This document shows, one piece after another, positions 14,459-20,938 of a stretch of DNA of 24,740 bases. The translations under genes were made by a program, and so were the position numbers. The DNA is from CBDBBY01 sp965205055 (GTDB lineage Bacteria > Pseudomonadota > Alphaproteobacteria > Rhodobacterales > Rhodobacteraceae). The stretch lies in the NCBI GenBank assembly GCA_965205055.1, contig CBDBFS010000001.1:1-24740 (forward strand), written 5' to 3'. The notes beneath the pieces were generated by a model that made no database searches, was not told where the DNA came from, and saw only the letters and a program-made list of their open reading frames with translations. How positions within the stretch are numbered: the stretch's first letter is position 1; each line of letters opens with the position of its first letter.

Positions 14459-17400
14459 CTATCCCGCTTCCCGCGCCCGCTTAAGCACATTTGAAACCGT
14501 GCCAAGCGAAATGCCTTCCTCCGCTGCGATCGCCCGCATCGTCATCCCGACAGCCGCGCCGGCGCGTATCCGCTCATCTCGTGCGCGTTTCTCAGCCGCC
14601 GTCAGCCGTTTATTTGGAATTCGTTTGTAAACGGCCTGTGTGGAAACGCCTGTTTCGGCCGCGATCTTCTTGACACTATCACCGCGTGCCGCTCGGTCCT
14701 CGATGGACAGCACCGGTTCGATTTTGCGCAAATCCGCTGCCGCCAGCGCGTCCTCGAAACTTATCCCGATGGCGCGCTCGGTAATGCCAGTCACCGGCCA
14801 TGCCGTGAATAAAAAGAGGATTTTGTTTCCGACAAGTTGCATCCGCAGACGCGCCAATGCCTGCCGGAGATCTTCATCTATCATCGCCTGAAACACCGCC
14901 TGAACTCTGGCATCGGTATAGACGCGCGTCTCCAGCACCGCGCCGTCCACGTGGACCTCGCCCTGCTCTCGCGTCTCGAAATCCAAGTCATGAAAAAGCA
15001 TTCGATACCGCGCCGCGGCCCGCGCCTTAACCGCCTCTGGCGAAGGCGATGGTAGGAAAGCGAATGCCGCGTCTCTATCCGAAAAGTCATTGCGGCCGAT
15101 GATCTCAGCGTAGTTGAAAAACTCGCAGTCTGGAGGATCACCGCCCAGCTCTTCCACCAACGCGGCCCGGAGGAGATCCTCCATCTTGGACCGGCCGAAA
15201 ACCACTGAACGCAATCCTGCGCGCACCGACTTGGCGATAATCCGCGCAGCATCGCCTAAGCGCGGTCCCGGTCCCGACACCTCGCCAGCGTCAATGGTAA
15301 AGAAAGACGCGTCAGTATATTTCGCCCGGTTGAGTTGATACACTTTCGTGCCCTCTTCCCATGCCAGCCGCGCGTCACCGCCCCGGAAGGTTATATCCGT
15401 ATTTTCTGGCAGCACCGCGCGCCACTCTTCAGCATCCGTTGTCGCCGACAAGATCACCATCTTGTTCAGGTTCAGGTTAGCTTCCACCACGATGTCCACT
15501 GCCGGTTCCCGCGTCTCGGTTTCTATCCGGCGCACCAACGCTGCATCGTCCAGCATCGCCTTGCACCATCCGTGCTCGCGATGCACCACGCTCGGTAAAT
15601 CGTCCCAAGTATAGAAACCGCACTTCAAGCCCTCGCGTGGCGAAACCCAGAGGCGATGAATTCCCTGCTGAAGATCTTCCACCCGCGATGCCGCTAATTC
15701 CATTAGCACGATCTCCTGCGCGCTTAAGCCTAACCGCACTTTCGCGCCATCTCGGAGGAAAGCAGAGTAGATATGCTTGCCCGAAACCTCAACGTAGGCC
15801 GGCACCTCCGACAACTCCTCCACAATCTCTTTCCCACCCGCGGCCTCCAATGCCGTTTTTATGCTTTGCGCGCTCAGTGCCGGCACCTCTAATATCCGTT
15901 GGAAATTGGAAAGAAAGGCAGCTGCAGGAGACTCTTGGAAATGCACCTCGCCCCAGTGATCTTGTATCCGCACCGCGCGCTGTGCAAGGATCGCCAGGGC
16001 CTGGCGATACGTCACCTGTCGACTTGATGGAATACGTGATGGACAGACATCGTCCAGAATTCCAACACGGTCATCGCCTGCCAACGGTTCGATGAAACCT
16101 TGATATTGCAAATCTGTCAACCAGTCTGGCATGCATACGAAGATCTGCTTGGCGATCTTGGCCTCGTTGACCTGCCGAAGATATGGACAGCGCGCCGCCA
16201 AATGACACACACCGCACAACGCCTCGCCTAAGTTGTGCCCGCGCTCTATCAACTGTTCCGCCTTATCTGGATAGGCGCACATCGCCCGCGCTTGCCCGTC
16301 TTCAAGAATTTCAAAGCAGGCCTCGGTATACCGCTCGCGCGTCTCTTCATCCATCGTATCTTCTCTGGACAGCCCGATGGCCGCAAGCGCAGCATCTCTG
16401 CCGTAATCTCGCGCGCGCCAGAGTAGGACATCGTGCCCGCGTGCCGCCGCGCTCGCACACGTCTCTTCCGCAAGCGCGCGATGTGTAGAAACATGCATGA
16501 GACTGTCTATTTCCGCAATGCATGCTGTCGTTTTGCCCGCGCCCGTATCCTGTTGCAAAATGAGGATATGAGGTTTCGCGCTGCGCTGATGACTTAACCA
16601 TGCGCGAAGATCTGCGTCCATCGCCGCTCGCACTTTTGAAAGCGAAGTCTCCGTGATCTCGGCATCGCTGATCTTTGTCAAAATCGGCCGCCGTCCCCAC
16701 TTTTGCTTTTCGGTTGGAGGTTGATACGTCCCCCAGCCGTCATCGGCAAGGCGTTGCAAAAGCGCGTCCATGTCCGCCCCCGCGATGCCTTTCAAATCCA
16801 CTTGATAACGCAAGTAGAGGACCAGGCGATGCACGTTGACAGGTTCATTGACTCCGTCCGGCGTCGCACAGATAAGCGAATGCGAAAACGGTTTTAGCAC
16901 ACCGCCTTCCACTGTGCAACTCCGTCCCGGCCCACTCTCGTAAAAATTGTAGACGTCCTCGCCTCCCGCCCTATGCAGGAAAGTGAAACCGTGCCGTTCA
17001 AGAAGCCCGCGCACATCTTCCCGATGGAAAGTTTCCAATGGACAGTCTTCTGAAATCGCGCCTGTCGCTTTTGCAAACGCTCTGCGTTTCGCCTTCTGCT
17101 CCCGCAGCTCTTCTGCCGCCTCTTTTTCCTGCATCGGCATCGCCCATTGCAACGGCGACACCTCTGAACGCACCAGAAGATCACTATCATGACAGAGAAA
17201 GCATAGGCGTGGCGCGTCACTGCCGCCCGTGTCCAATCCTCCGAAACGCTCGCTTAAAGCATGCACAGCCGCCTCAACTTGAGGATAGCATGCTTTGTGC
17301 TCGTTTGCATCCGCAGGCGATGGAGAGACCGCGCACACCGCTTTCAGGCCCGCGCCGGAAGGCGATATGAACACGGCCGCGACAAAAGGATATTCCCAAA

Positions 17401-17737
17401 TCGCCGCGCGTAGCTCTGGTAAATCCGCAATTGGAATTCCATCGAAGTCAAGGACAATCAGCCCCGAATGCATTTTCAAATGCGCGCTGTCCCGCTTGGA
17501 AAACTCGCCCGAAAACGTCACCGCCGGCAATCCCGTCTTTGCGTTTTTGTAGGCATCGGTTGACATGCCTCGAAGCCGCGCTGTCCAATGTGCCAGAGAC
17601 TGCGCGTCGCCGAAATAGCCGCCGCCCCGGATAGCCGAAAAGACAGCCGATACCGAAACCACCGTGCCGGCCGTATCTCTGACACCGCGATAACGCGTGA
17701 TCCGCGTCTCCTCAAAATTAAGTTTTTTCATCGACAT
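14459..17737 (-). CDS. Primase / Fe-S-type SF2 helicase / HTH fusion, probable replication protein, 1,092 aa
   Basis: Residues ~10-195 look like a VirE_N/BT4734-type primase-polymerase domain: GLIVLDFDG (catalytic-type Asp pair at 97 and 99), SPSGAGLKA (125-133) and GGSDAPRLCF (171-180). A linker domain (~235-340) with NFYESGPGRSC follows, as in related primases. A helicase comes next: Walker A DTGAGKTT (397-404), four cysteines C487-x20-C508-x2-C511-x5-C517 placed between Walker A and B as in XPD/DinG Fe-S helicases, Walker B-like ILDD (560-563), SAT (764-766), and a motif VI-like RQALARLRM (958-966). Two HTH segments end the protein (~1019-1042 and ~1060-1086), likely for origin binding. 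The start chosen is ATGTCGATGAAA after GGAAGAGG; a TTG 29 codons upstream is also open in frame. Expression is probably controlled by the antisense RNA in its leader. Replication initiation is inferred. Confidence 0.88.
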   Translation of the reverse strand: MSMKKLNFEETRITRYRGVRDTAGTVVSVSAVFSAIRGGGYFGDAQSLAHWTARLRGMSTDAYKNAKTGLPAVTFSGEFSKRDSAHLKMHSGLIVLDFDGIPIADLPELRAAIWEYPFVAAVFISPSGAGLKAVCAVSPSPADANEHKACYPQVEAAVHALSERFGGLDTGGSDAPRLCFLCHDSDLLVRSEVSPLQWAMPMQEKEAAEELREQKAKRRAFAKATGAISEDCPLETFHREDVRGLLERHGFTFLHRAGGEDVYNFYESGPGRSCTVEGGVLKPFSHSLICATPDGVNEPVNVHRLVLYLRYQVDLKGIAGADMDALLQRLADDGWGTYQPPTEKQKWGRRPILTKISDAEITETSLSKVRAAMDADLRAWLSHQRSAKPHILILQQDTGAGKTTACIAEIDSLMHVSTHRALAEETCASAAARGHDVLLWRARDYGRDAALAAIGLSREDTMDEETRERYTEACFEILEDGQARAMCAYPDKAEQLIERGHNLGEALCGVCHLAARCPYLRQVNEAKIAKQIFVCMPDWLTDLQYQGFIEPLAGDDRVGILDDVCPSRIPSSRQVTYRQALAILAQRAVRIQDHWGEVHFQESPAAAFLSNFQRILEVPALSAQSIKTALEAAGGKEIVEELSEVPAYVEVSGKHIYSAFLRDGAKVRLGLSAQEIVLMELAASRVEDLQQGIHRLWVSPREGLKCGFYTWDDLPSVVHREHGWCKAMLDDAALVRRIETETREPAVDIVVEANLNLNKMVILSATTDAEEWRAVLPENTDITFRGGDARLAWEEGTKVYQLNRAKYTDASFFTIDAGEVSGPGPRLGDAARIIAKSVRAGLRSVVFGRSKMEDLLRAALVEELGGDPPDCEFFNYAEIIGRNDFSDRDAAFAFLPSPSPEAVKARAAARYRMLFHDLDFETREQGEVHVDGAVLETRVYTDARVQAVFQAMIDEDLRQALARLRMQLVGNKILFLFTAWPVTGITERAIGISFEDALAAADLRKIEPVLSIEDRAARGDSVKKIAAETGVSTQAVYKRIPNKRLTAAEKRARDERIRAGAAVGMTMRAIAAEEGISLGTVSNVLKRAREAG

Positions 17738-17784
17738 TGTGGAAACCTCTTCCGCGGTTGCAAAAGAAGTTTGCAAGAAAAGAA

Positions 17785-17813
17785 TTGACATTTTTATCAT
17801 CACGTGATAAAAT
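17785..17813 (+). promoter_or_regulatory. Antisense promoter within the replication gene leader
   Basis: TTGACA (17785-17790), 17-bp spacer and TAAAAT (17808-17813) on the plus strand, opposing the replication gene. The spacer and -10 hold TTTATCA and TGATAAA as an inverted repeat around TCACG, a likely operator. The promoter is also flanked by a 12-bp inverted repeat (AAGTTTGCAAGA and its complement). Confidence 0.7.
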
Positions 17814-17819
17814 ACGTCT

Positions 17820-17952
17820 TGCAAACTTGATCCATTTGCAAACGCTCGTCTGAAACCACAACGGTCGCCTTGCTAAAGGTTGTCACGCCTGAAGCCCGTT
17901 GCAGACAACTTGTTTTAACCGCGCTGGTTAGCAGCCAGCGCGGTTGCTTTTA
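17820..17952 (+). ncRNA. Putative ~133-nt counter-transcribed RNA controlling the replication gene
   Basis: Predicted start about 7 bases after the TAAAAT box, end at the T-run after the 11-bp hairpin (AACCGCGCTGG, seven-base loop, complement). It is entirely complementary to the replication mRNA leader. Promoter, terminator, position and opposing direction match plasmid ctRNAs such as those of the IncFII, IncI and pIP501 types, where the RNA lowers expression of the initiator. No plus-strand gene fits in it. Transcription is inferred, not shown. Confidence 0.6.
17917..17952 (+). terminator. Intrinsic terminator of the counter-transcribed RNA
   Basis: Perfect 11-bp stem (17917-17927 with 17935-17945), loop TTAGCAG, then GCTTTTAT. 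On the minus strand the same hairpin is followed by AAAACAAG, not Ts, so it terminates only plus-strand transcription. Confidence 0.7.
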
Positions 17953-17959
17953 TGCATAT

Positions 17960-17988
17960 ATATTACCGATATATGCGATTTTTGTCAA
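17960..17988 (-). promoter_or_regulatory. Replication gene promoter with overlapping palindrome
   Basis: TTGACA (17983-17988), 17-bp spacer, TAATAT (17960-17965) on the minus strand. The -35 shares bases with the TGA stop of the 72-aa gene. GCATATAT and ATATATGC form an inverted repeat over the -10 and spacer, a probable operator. Confidence 0.8.
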
Positions 17989-18203
17989 GTCAAATCCCCC
18001 CGCTTGAAATCCCTATTCGGTCCGTGATCTTCAGTTCCACCGCCCGTGATCCGCAGGCGATGGAAATGAGTTGCATTGACCTTCATGAGACGGTCAGCCT
18101 CTGTCTCGGTTAAGCCGAAAAGTCTAACCGCGAAGCCGCCGGCGACATCCAGAGAGAAGTCATAGGCGCTCCCGCACCTGCTCCCGGTCCCGTGAATGTT
18201 CAT
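17985..18203 (-). CDS. Hypothetical protein, 72 aa (last gene of unit 1)
   Basis: I do not recognise this protein. Residues 14-45 (AYDFSLDVAGGFAVRLFGLTETEADRLMKVNA) could form two strands and a helix. The C-terminus is basic and polar. The start is the ATG at 18201-18203 after GAGG. An upstream extension in frame lacks a ribosome site and runs through a hairpin, so I exclude it. The GCGCGGTT/AACCGCGC hairpin (18222-18240) lies just upstream of the ribosome site. Its stop codon is embedded in the -35 box of the replication promoter, so transcription through this gene would interfere with, or feed into, the replication gene. Confidence 0.65.
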   Translation of the reverse strand: MNIHGTGSRCGSAYDFSLDVAGGFAVRLFGLTETEADRLMKVNATHFHRLRITGGGTEDHGPNRDFKRGDLT

Positions 18204-18221
18204 GTCGTTGTCCTCGTTAAG

Positions 18222-18240
18222 GCGCGGTTTGCAACCGCGC
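18222..18240 (-). promoter_or_regulatory. GC hairpin with TTGCAA centre before the 72-aa gene
   Basis: GCGCGGTT and AACCGCGC pair perfectly around three bases, eleven bases from a GAGG ribosome site. It is another hairpin-before-ribosome-site arrangement, with a different sequence from the GCCGG cassette. Confidence 0.65.
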
Positions 18241-18333
18241 TCACCATCCCGCCGAATGCCACCCCTGATGCACCAGAATGCCACACGTGGCGTTTCTTTT
18301 CATACTGTGCTATAAACCTGCACAGCTCTTGCC

Positions 18334-18360
18334 CGTGTGCATCCGTGTGCATCCGTGTGC
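18334..18360. repeat. Short tandem 10-bp repeat after the rusA-like gene
   Basis: GTGTGCATCC occurs twice in direct succession followed by GTGTGC, ending at the rusA-like stop codon. About 155 bp up to the 72-aa gene contain no other convincing gene. Confidence 0.7.
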
Positions 18361-18746
18361 TATTCTGGCCCGGCCAAAAGACTTTCCCATCGGCCGTCCA
18401 CTTCATAGCGACAGATCTGGAAGGCGATGAACTCCTCGCCTTTCTTAACCTGCACCGCGCGACAGGAGATCGCGCGTATTCGGTTGTCGTTTTGGAAACC
18501 CAAATGTCGACACAGGATATCCTGCGTGATCTTCACCGGATTGTCGACATCGGCATTCCGTGAGGAAAACCCGAATTCAAAATGCAATTCCAAATCGCCC
18601 GCTGGCAGCTCCATCTGCCGTCTCGGCGCGTGGACATGCAAAAGCAATCCGAAGCTCTCTTCCCAAGCCTTGGCCGCTGCCGTCTTAAACGACCGGCCAC
18701 GTTTTACTCGGTTTTGTGAAAACGGTTTTATCGGTATTTTCACCAT
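18360..18746 (-). CDS. rusA: RusA-like Holliday-junction resolvase, 128 aa
   Basis: Length and motif layout fit the RusA family of metal-dependent endonucleases that cut four-way DNA junctions. The signature is NADVDNPVKITQDIL followed by GFQNDNRI. Asp66 and Asp68, Lys72 and Asp87 correspond to the conserved Asp, Asp, Lys and Asp of E. coli RusA (120 aa). The basic N-terminus (FSQNRVKRGRSFK) suits DNA binding. The start ATG is nine bases after GGAGG; an earlier in-frame ATA/ATG-like extension gives a worse spacing. In a small replicon it would resolve recombination or replication intermediates and multimers. It is preceded by a 57-bp-period direct repeat leader and lies between the double-HTH gene and the 72-aa gene. 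Confidence 0.85.
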   Translation of the reverse strand: MVKIPIKPFSQNRVKRGRSFKTAAAKAWEESFGLLLHVHAPRRQMELPAGDLELHFEFGFSSRNADVDNPVKITQDILCRHLGFQNDNRIRAISCRAVQVKKGEEFIAFQICRYEVDGRWESLLAGPE

Positions 18747-18762
18747 CGTGCATATCCTCCGC

Positions 18763-18828
18763 AAAGGTTACATTTTGAAATCAACAACTGTTGATCCCGT
18801 AAGATCCGATGCACTTTTTAAAGGTTAC
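18763..18828 (-). repeat. 57-bp-period direct repeat in the leader of the rusA-like gene
   Basis: AAAGGTTAC at 18763-18771 and 18820-18828 flank 48 bases homologous to the interior at 14135-14182. On the minus strand the gene-proximal copy directly precedes GCGGAGG. Inside, ATCAACA and TGTTGAT form a small palindrome absent from the homologous leader. Confidence 0.85.
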
Positions 18829-18877
18829 TCGCTGCACCGCAGAGATCTTCCCGTGATCTTCCCTATGGAATGCCAAG

Positions 18878-19288
18878 TCAACCGCGCACCCCGCGCTCGA
18901 ATTTCCGAATCCAACTCTGCGCTGTCGGTAAGGTTATGCCGAATTCGCCCACAAATTGCAATGCCAGCTCGCGCCGTGAAAACCCTGCGCGCCGTTCCGC
19001 ACCGACATCTTCCCAAGCGCGCCGGACCTTTTCAAATAACTCCCTGTCTAACTGCCGCCCGCGTGGCCGCACCCGGAAGGACTGCACCTCGCGCTCGAAA
19101 CCCAACTCGGTTAGTCTCTCTTTCCAAACTGGATAGAGGCGATGGTTTGTATCGGTTGCAACTCGGTATAAGCTGCGCGTGGAAATCCCAACGCGCTCGG
19201 CGATCACCGTTGCATCCCGCTCGCCCATGACTGCAACTTGGAAAGCCGCTGCTCGGATACGTTCTTCAAAATCCCGTGGCGTAGGCAT
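18878..19288 (-). CDS. Double helix-turn-helix protein, 136 aa
   Basis: Two HTH-like segments are visible. Residues 24-46 (RDATVIAERVGISTRSLYRVATD) are a classical HTH. Residues 104-130 (SRRELALQFVGEFGITLPTAQSWIRKF) are a second one. A basic linker with RVRPRGRQLDRELFEKVRRAW lies between. This resembles small regulators or transposase-type DNA-binding domains, with no catalytic domain. The start ATG follows GGGGG by eight bases, behind the longest hairpin cassette of the element. It is the best candidate for a protein that recognises the repeated TTGCAA or inverted-repeat sites of this replicon, but this is inference from location. Confidence 0.78.
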   Translation of the reverse strand: MPTPRDFEERIRAAAFQVAVMGERDATVIAERVGISTRSLYRVATDTNHRLYPVWKERLTELGFEREVQSFRVRPRGRQLDRELFEKVRRAWEDVGAERRAGFSRRELALQFVGEFGITLPTAQSWIRKFERGVRG

Positions 19289-19305
19289 CGTTTTATACCC
19301 CCTTT

Positions 19306-19342
19306 GTGATCGCCGGCCGCGCGCAAGGCGACCGGCGATCAC
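19306..19342 (-). promoter_or_regulatory. Extended 15-bp hairpin cassette before the double-HTH gene
   Basis: GTGATCGCCGGTCGC pairs with GCGGCCGGCGATCAC (one G-U wobble) around CTTGCGC, then ACAAAGGGGG and the start. It shares the GCCGGTCGC core with the other cassettes but has six extra base pairs, again perfectly complementary. Confidence 0.8.
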
Positions 19343-19350
19343 CGTTGACT

Positions 19351-19749
19351 TCAAATCTCTATCCCGAAATGCTCGGCCCAAGCATCCGCAATCGCTGCTG
19401 CAATGCTATGGAAAATAGACCGAATCGTTTCGTTATAGGTTTCAATCTCGTCCGCGGTTGCAATGGAAACGCCCCAGAGATCCGCCTCGTCGAAATGACT
19501 TTTCGCGATCTCCGTCACCGTGCCCACCACCAGGCCATCGCACATCGCCTCCACCGCGTCAAACCGTGCAGGCCGCTCGTCCCGCAATCCGCAGAAATGC
19601 TTTTCAAAAGCATCGCCCCAACTCGCAGGTTGGATCGCTCTGAACCGGCGCACACCGCCAACCCAGAATTCCACCTCGTGCTCTTCAATCCACGCCCCCG
19701 TGATGCAAGGCAATCGGATAAAAAGATCATCGCCTAATTCGCTGCTCAT
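19351..19749 (-). CDS. Hypothetical protein, 132 aa
   Basis: Same gene as 9516-9914, here spanning the junction of copies 2 and 3; identical in protein sequence. Confidence 0.75.
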   Translation of the reverse strand: MSSELGDDLFIRLPCITGAWIEEHEVEFWVGGVRRFRAIQPASWGDAFEKHFCGLRDERPARFDAVEAMCDGLVVGTVTEIAKSHFDEADLWGVSIATADEIETYNETIRSIFHSIAAAIADAWAEHFGIEI

Positions 19750-19772
19750 GGTTAACCTCCCGTATGGACAGA

Positions 19773-19822
19773 CGCGCGCGCGTTTTCGGTTTGCAACCGC
19801 GCGCGCGTTTTCGGTTTGCAAC
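19773..19822. repeat. Two tandem 25-bp CG-rich repeats (copy 3)
   Basis: Same as 9938-9987: units at 19773-19797 and 19798-19822. Confidence 0.9.
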
Positions 19823-19825
19823 AGC

Positions 19826-20029
19826 TTAACTCCCATCGCTATACGTGGCCGTGATGCCAGCCTCTTTATGAGACATCGGATTCTCCGCCCAGGTCCCGCA
19901 CTCAACACACACGCGAAACGCATGAGTGCCGAAATGATCCTGCAACATTCGGACTGTCATCCTCCCAGTGTAGCGATGCCCACACCGCGGATACTGCCGC
20001 TTGGTTTTCCTGCCTAAGGTTCTCTTCAT
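19826..20029 (-). CDS. Zn-ribbon-like small protein, 67 aa (copy 3)
   Basis: Identical to the gene at 9991-10194, including the ATGA overlap with the gene before it. Confidence 0.72.
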   Translation of the reverse strand: MKRTLGRKTKRQYPRCGHRYTGRMTVRMLQDHFGTHAFRVCVECGTWAENPMSHKEAGITATYSDGS

Positions 20030-20319
20030 TTTTCCTCCTCGCAATGGACAGACGCGCCGCCCATCTCATGACTGTCTGACAAGACTGCAGCGACAAAATC
20101 CGACATGTCGCCTTCCGCGTCTTGATACTCTTGCAAGGCGATATGCCGCGTATGCCGCGAAAACGGACAGGCCACCTTGATAAAACCGCTCTCAAAATCA
20201 ACGATGACGCGACACTCGCGCACGGACATGCCATCCGTCACCGCATACCGTAAAAGAGAGATCTTCAAGAAATCGCGCTGCGAAACCTCGCCGATCACCC
20301 GGACAGAAACATCACTCAT
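20026..20319 (-). CDS. Hypothetical protein, 97 aa (copy 3)
   Basis: Identical to the gene at 10191-10484; its hairpin cassette lies at 20326-20363. Confidence 0.72.
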   Translation of the reverse strand: MSDVSVRVIGEVSQRDFLKISLLRYAVTDGMSVRECRVIVDFESGFIKVACPFSRHTRHIALQEYQDAEGDMSDFVAAVLSDSHEMGGASVHCEEEK

Positions 20320-20371
20320 CTTTCCCTCCGTTTTGGAATGCCGGCCGCGCTCAGGCGACCGGCCGCTCATG

Positions 20372-20878
20372 TCATTCAATTATTCCCGCGTTGACAAGGC
20401 GCTCCCGCACCTCATCTTCAAAATGAGGCGAACGCACATCCAGCTCGCGCCCGCACACCGAAACGCCTTCCCAGAAACGATGCACCGCATCCAGCAGATC
20501 ACCTGCCTGATCCTCTGTCATGCCATGCAACTTCTTCATCAAGGCGTATTTGTCAGCACCATGCCACCTGTCCAGAAAGGACAGGTTTATCGCACCGCGC
20601 ACTTCCCGCGTCAGGAATTCGTCCGCGTCCACGATGCCGAAATCCCCCAGCGTTAATATAACACCGTTCAGCGCGTCGACGACAACGCACGCTTCAGGAT
20701 AGGTTAACGAAAAAATCTTTCCCTCCTTTGTGGAATGCCGGCGCGCAACCAGCCGGCGCATCCGCAAATCCTGAATCCGATCTTCCCACGCAGACGCAGA
20801 CGCGTAGTCTTCCGCGCGCACGGCATCATCCATCGCGCCATACGCAGACTCTAAATCAGCATTCAATTTTTCAAGCAT
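20372..20878 (-). CDS. UVR-motif fusion protein, 168 aa (copy 3)
   Basis: Identical to the gene at 10537-11043. That copies 2 and 3 both keep this frame open argues that the fusion through the degenerate cassette is real and that the copy 1 frameshifts are errors. Confidence 0.72.
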   Translation of the reverse strand: MLEKLNADLESAYGAMDDAVRAEDYASASAWEDRIQDLRMRRLVARRHSTKEGKIFSLTYPEACVVVDALNGVILTLGDFGIVDADEFLTREVRGAINLSFLDRWHGADKYALMKKLHGMTEDQAGDLLDAVHRFWEGVSVCGRELDVRSPHFEDEVRERLVNAGIIE

Positions 20879-20938
20879 CTTTCCTCCGTTTTGGAATGCC
20901 GGCCGCACCAAGGCGACCGGCCTCCCGGTTAACGCTGC

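Larger units (their letters stand above)
17738..17959 (-). promoter_or_regulatory. Structured leader of the replication gene
   Basis: About 215 nt of mRNA leader between the promoter and the start. It contains an 11-bp hairpin (17917-17945), interleaved complements CAACGG/CCGTTG (17859-17864 with 17896-17901) and GTTGTC/GACAAC (17879-17884 with 17904-17909), and a 12-bp inverted repeat near the ribosome site (17767-17778 with 17817-17828). The interleaved order a-b-a'-b' allows a pseudoknot, or alternative hairpins such as ACAAC with GTTGT. This is what one expects of an antisense-controlled replication leader. Confidence 0.6.
9818..19652. repeat. Copy 2 of the tandem unit, 9,835 bp, intact reference copy
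   Basis: This is the only complete and undamaged unit. Every gene that is frameshifted in copy 1 is open here, and the sequence agrees with copy 3 wherever I compared them up to 23889. Add 9835 to a copy 2 coordinate to reach copy 3 (add 9734 beyond 14155). Subtract 9817 (9818, then 9815 after about 12550, then 9835 after 15345) to reach copy 1. Confidence 0.95.

Noticed and set aside
17756..17824. N-terminal extension of the replication protein by 29 residues from a TTG start, resembling a signal-like hydrophobic stretch
   Set aside because: No ribosome site precedes it, and it lies within the inverted repeat and opposite the antisense promoter. The ATG at 17735-17737 has GGAAGAGG at a good distance.
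18200..18406. Minus-strand open frame between the rusA-like gene and the 72-aa gene, ending in an ATGA overlap with the latter
   Set aside because: No ribosome site at any candidate start, it overlaps the rusA-like 3' end and runs through tandem repeats and a GC hairpin. A short peptide starting near 18351 cannot be excluded.
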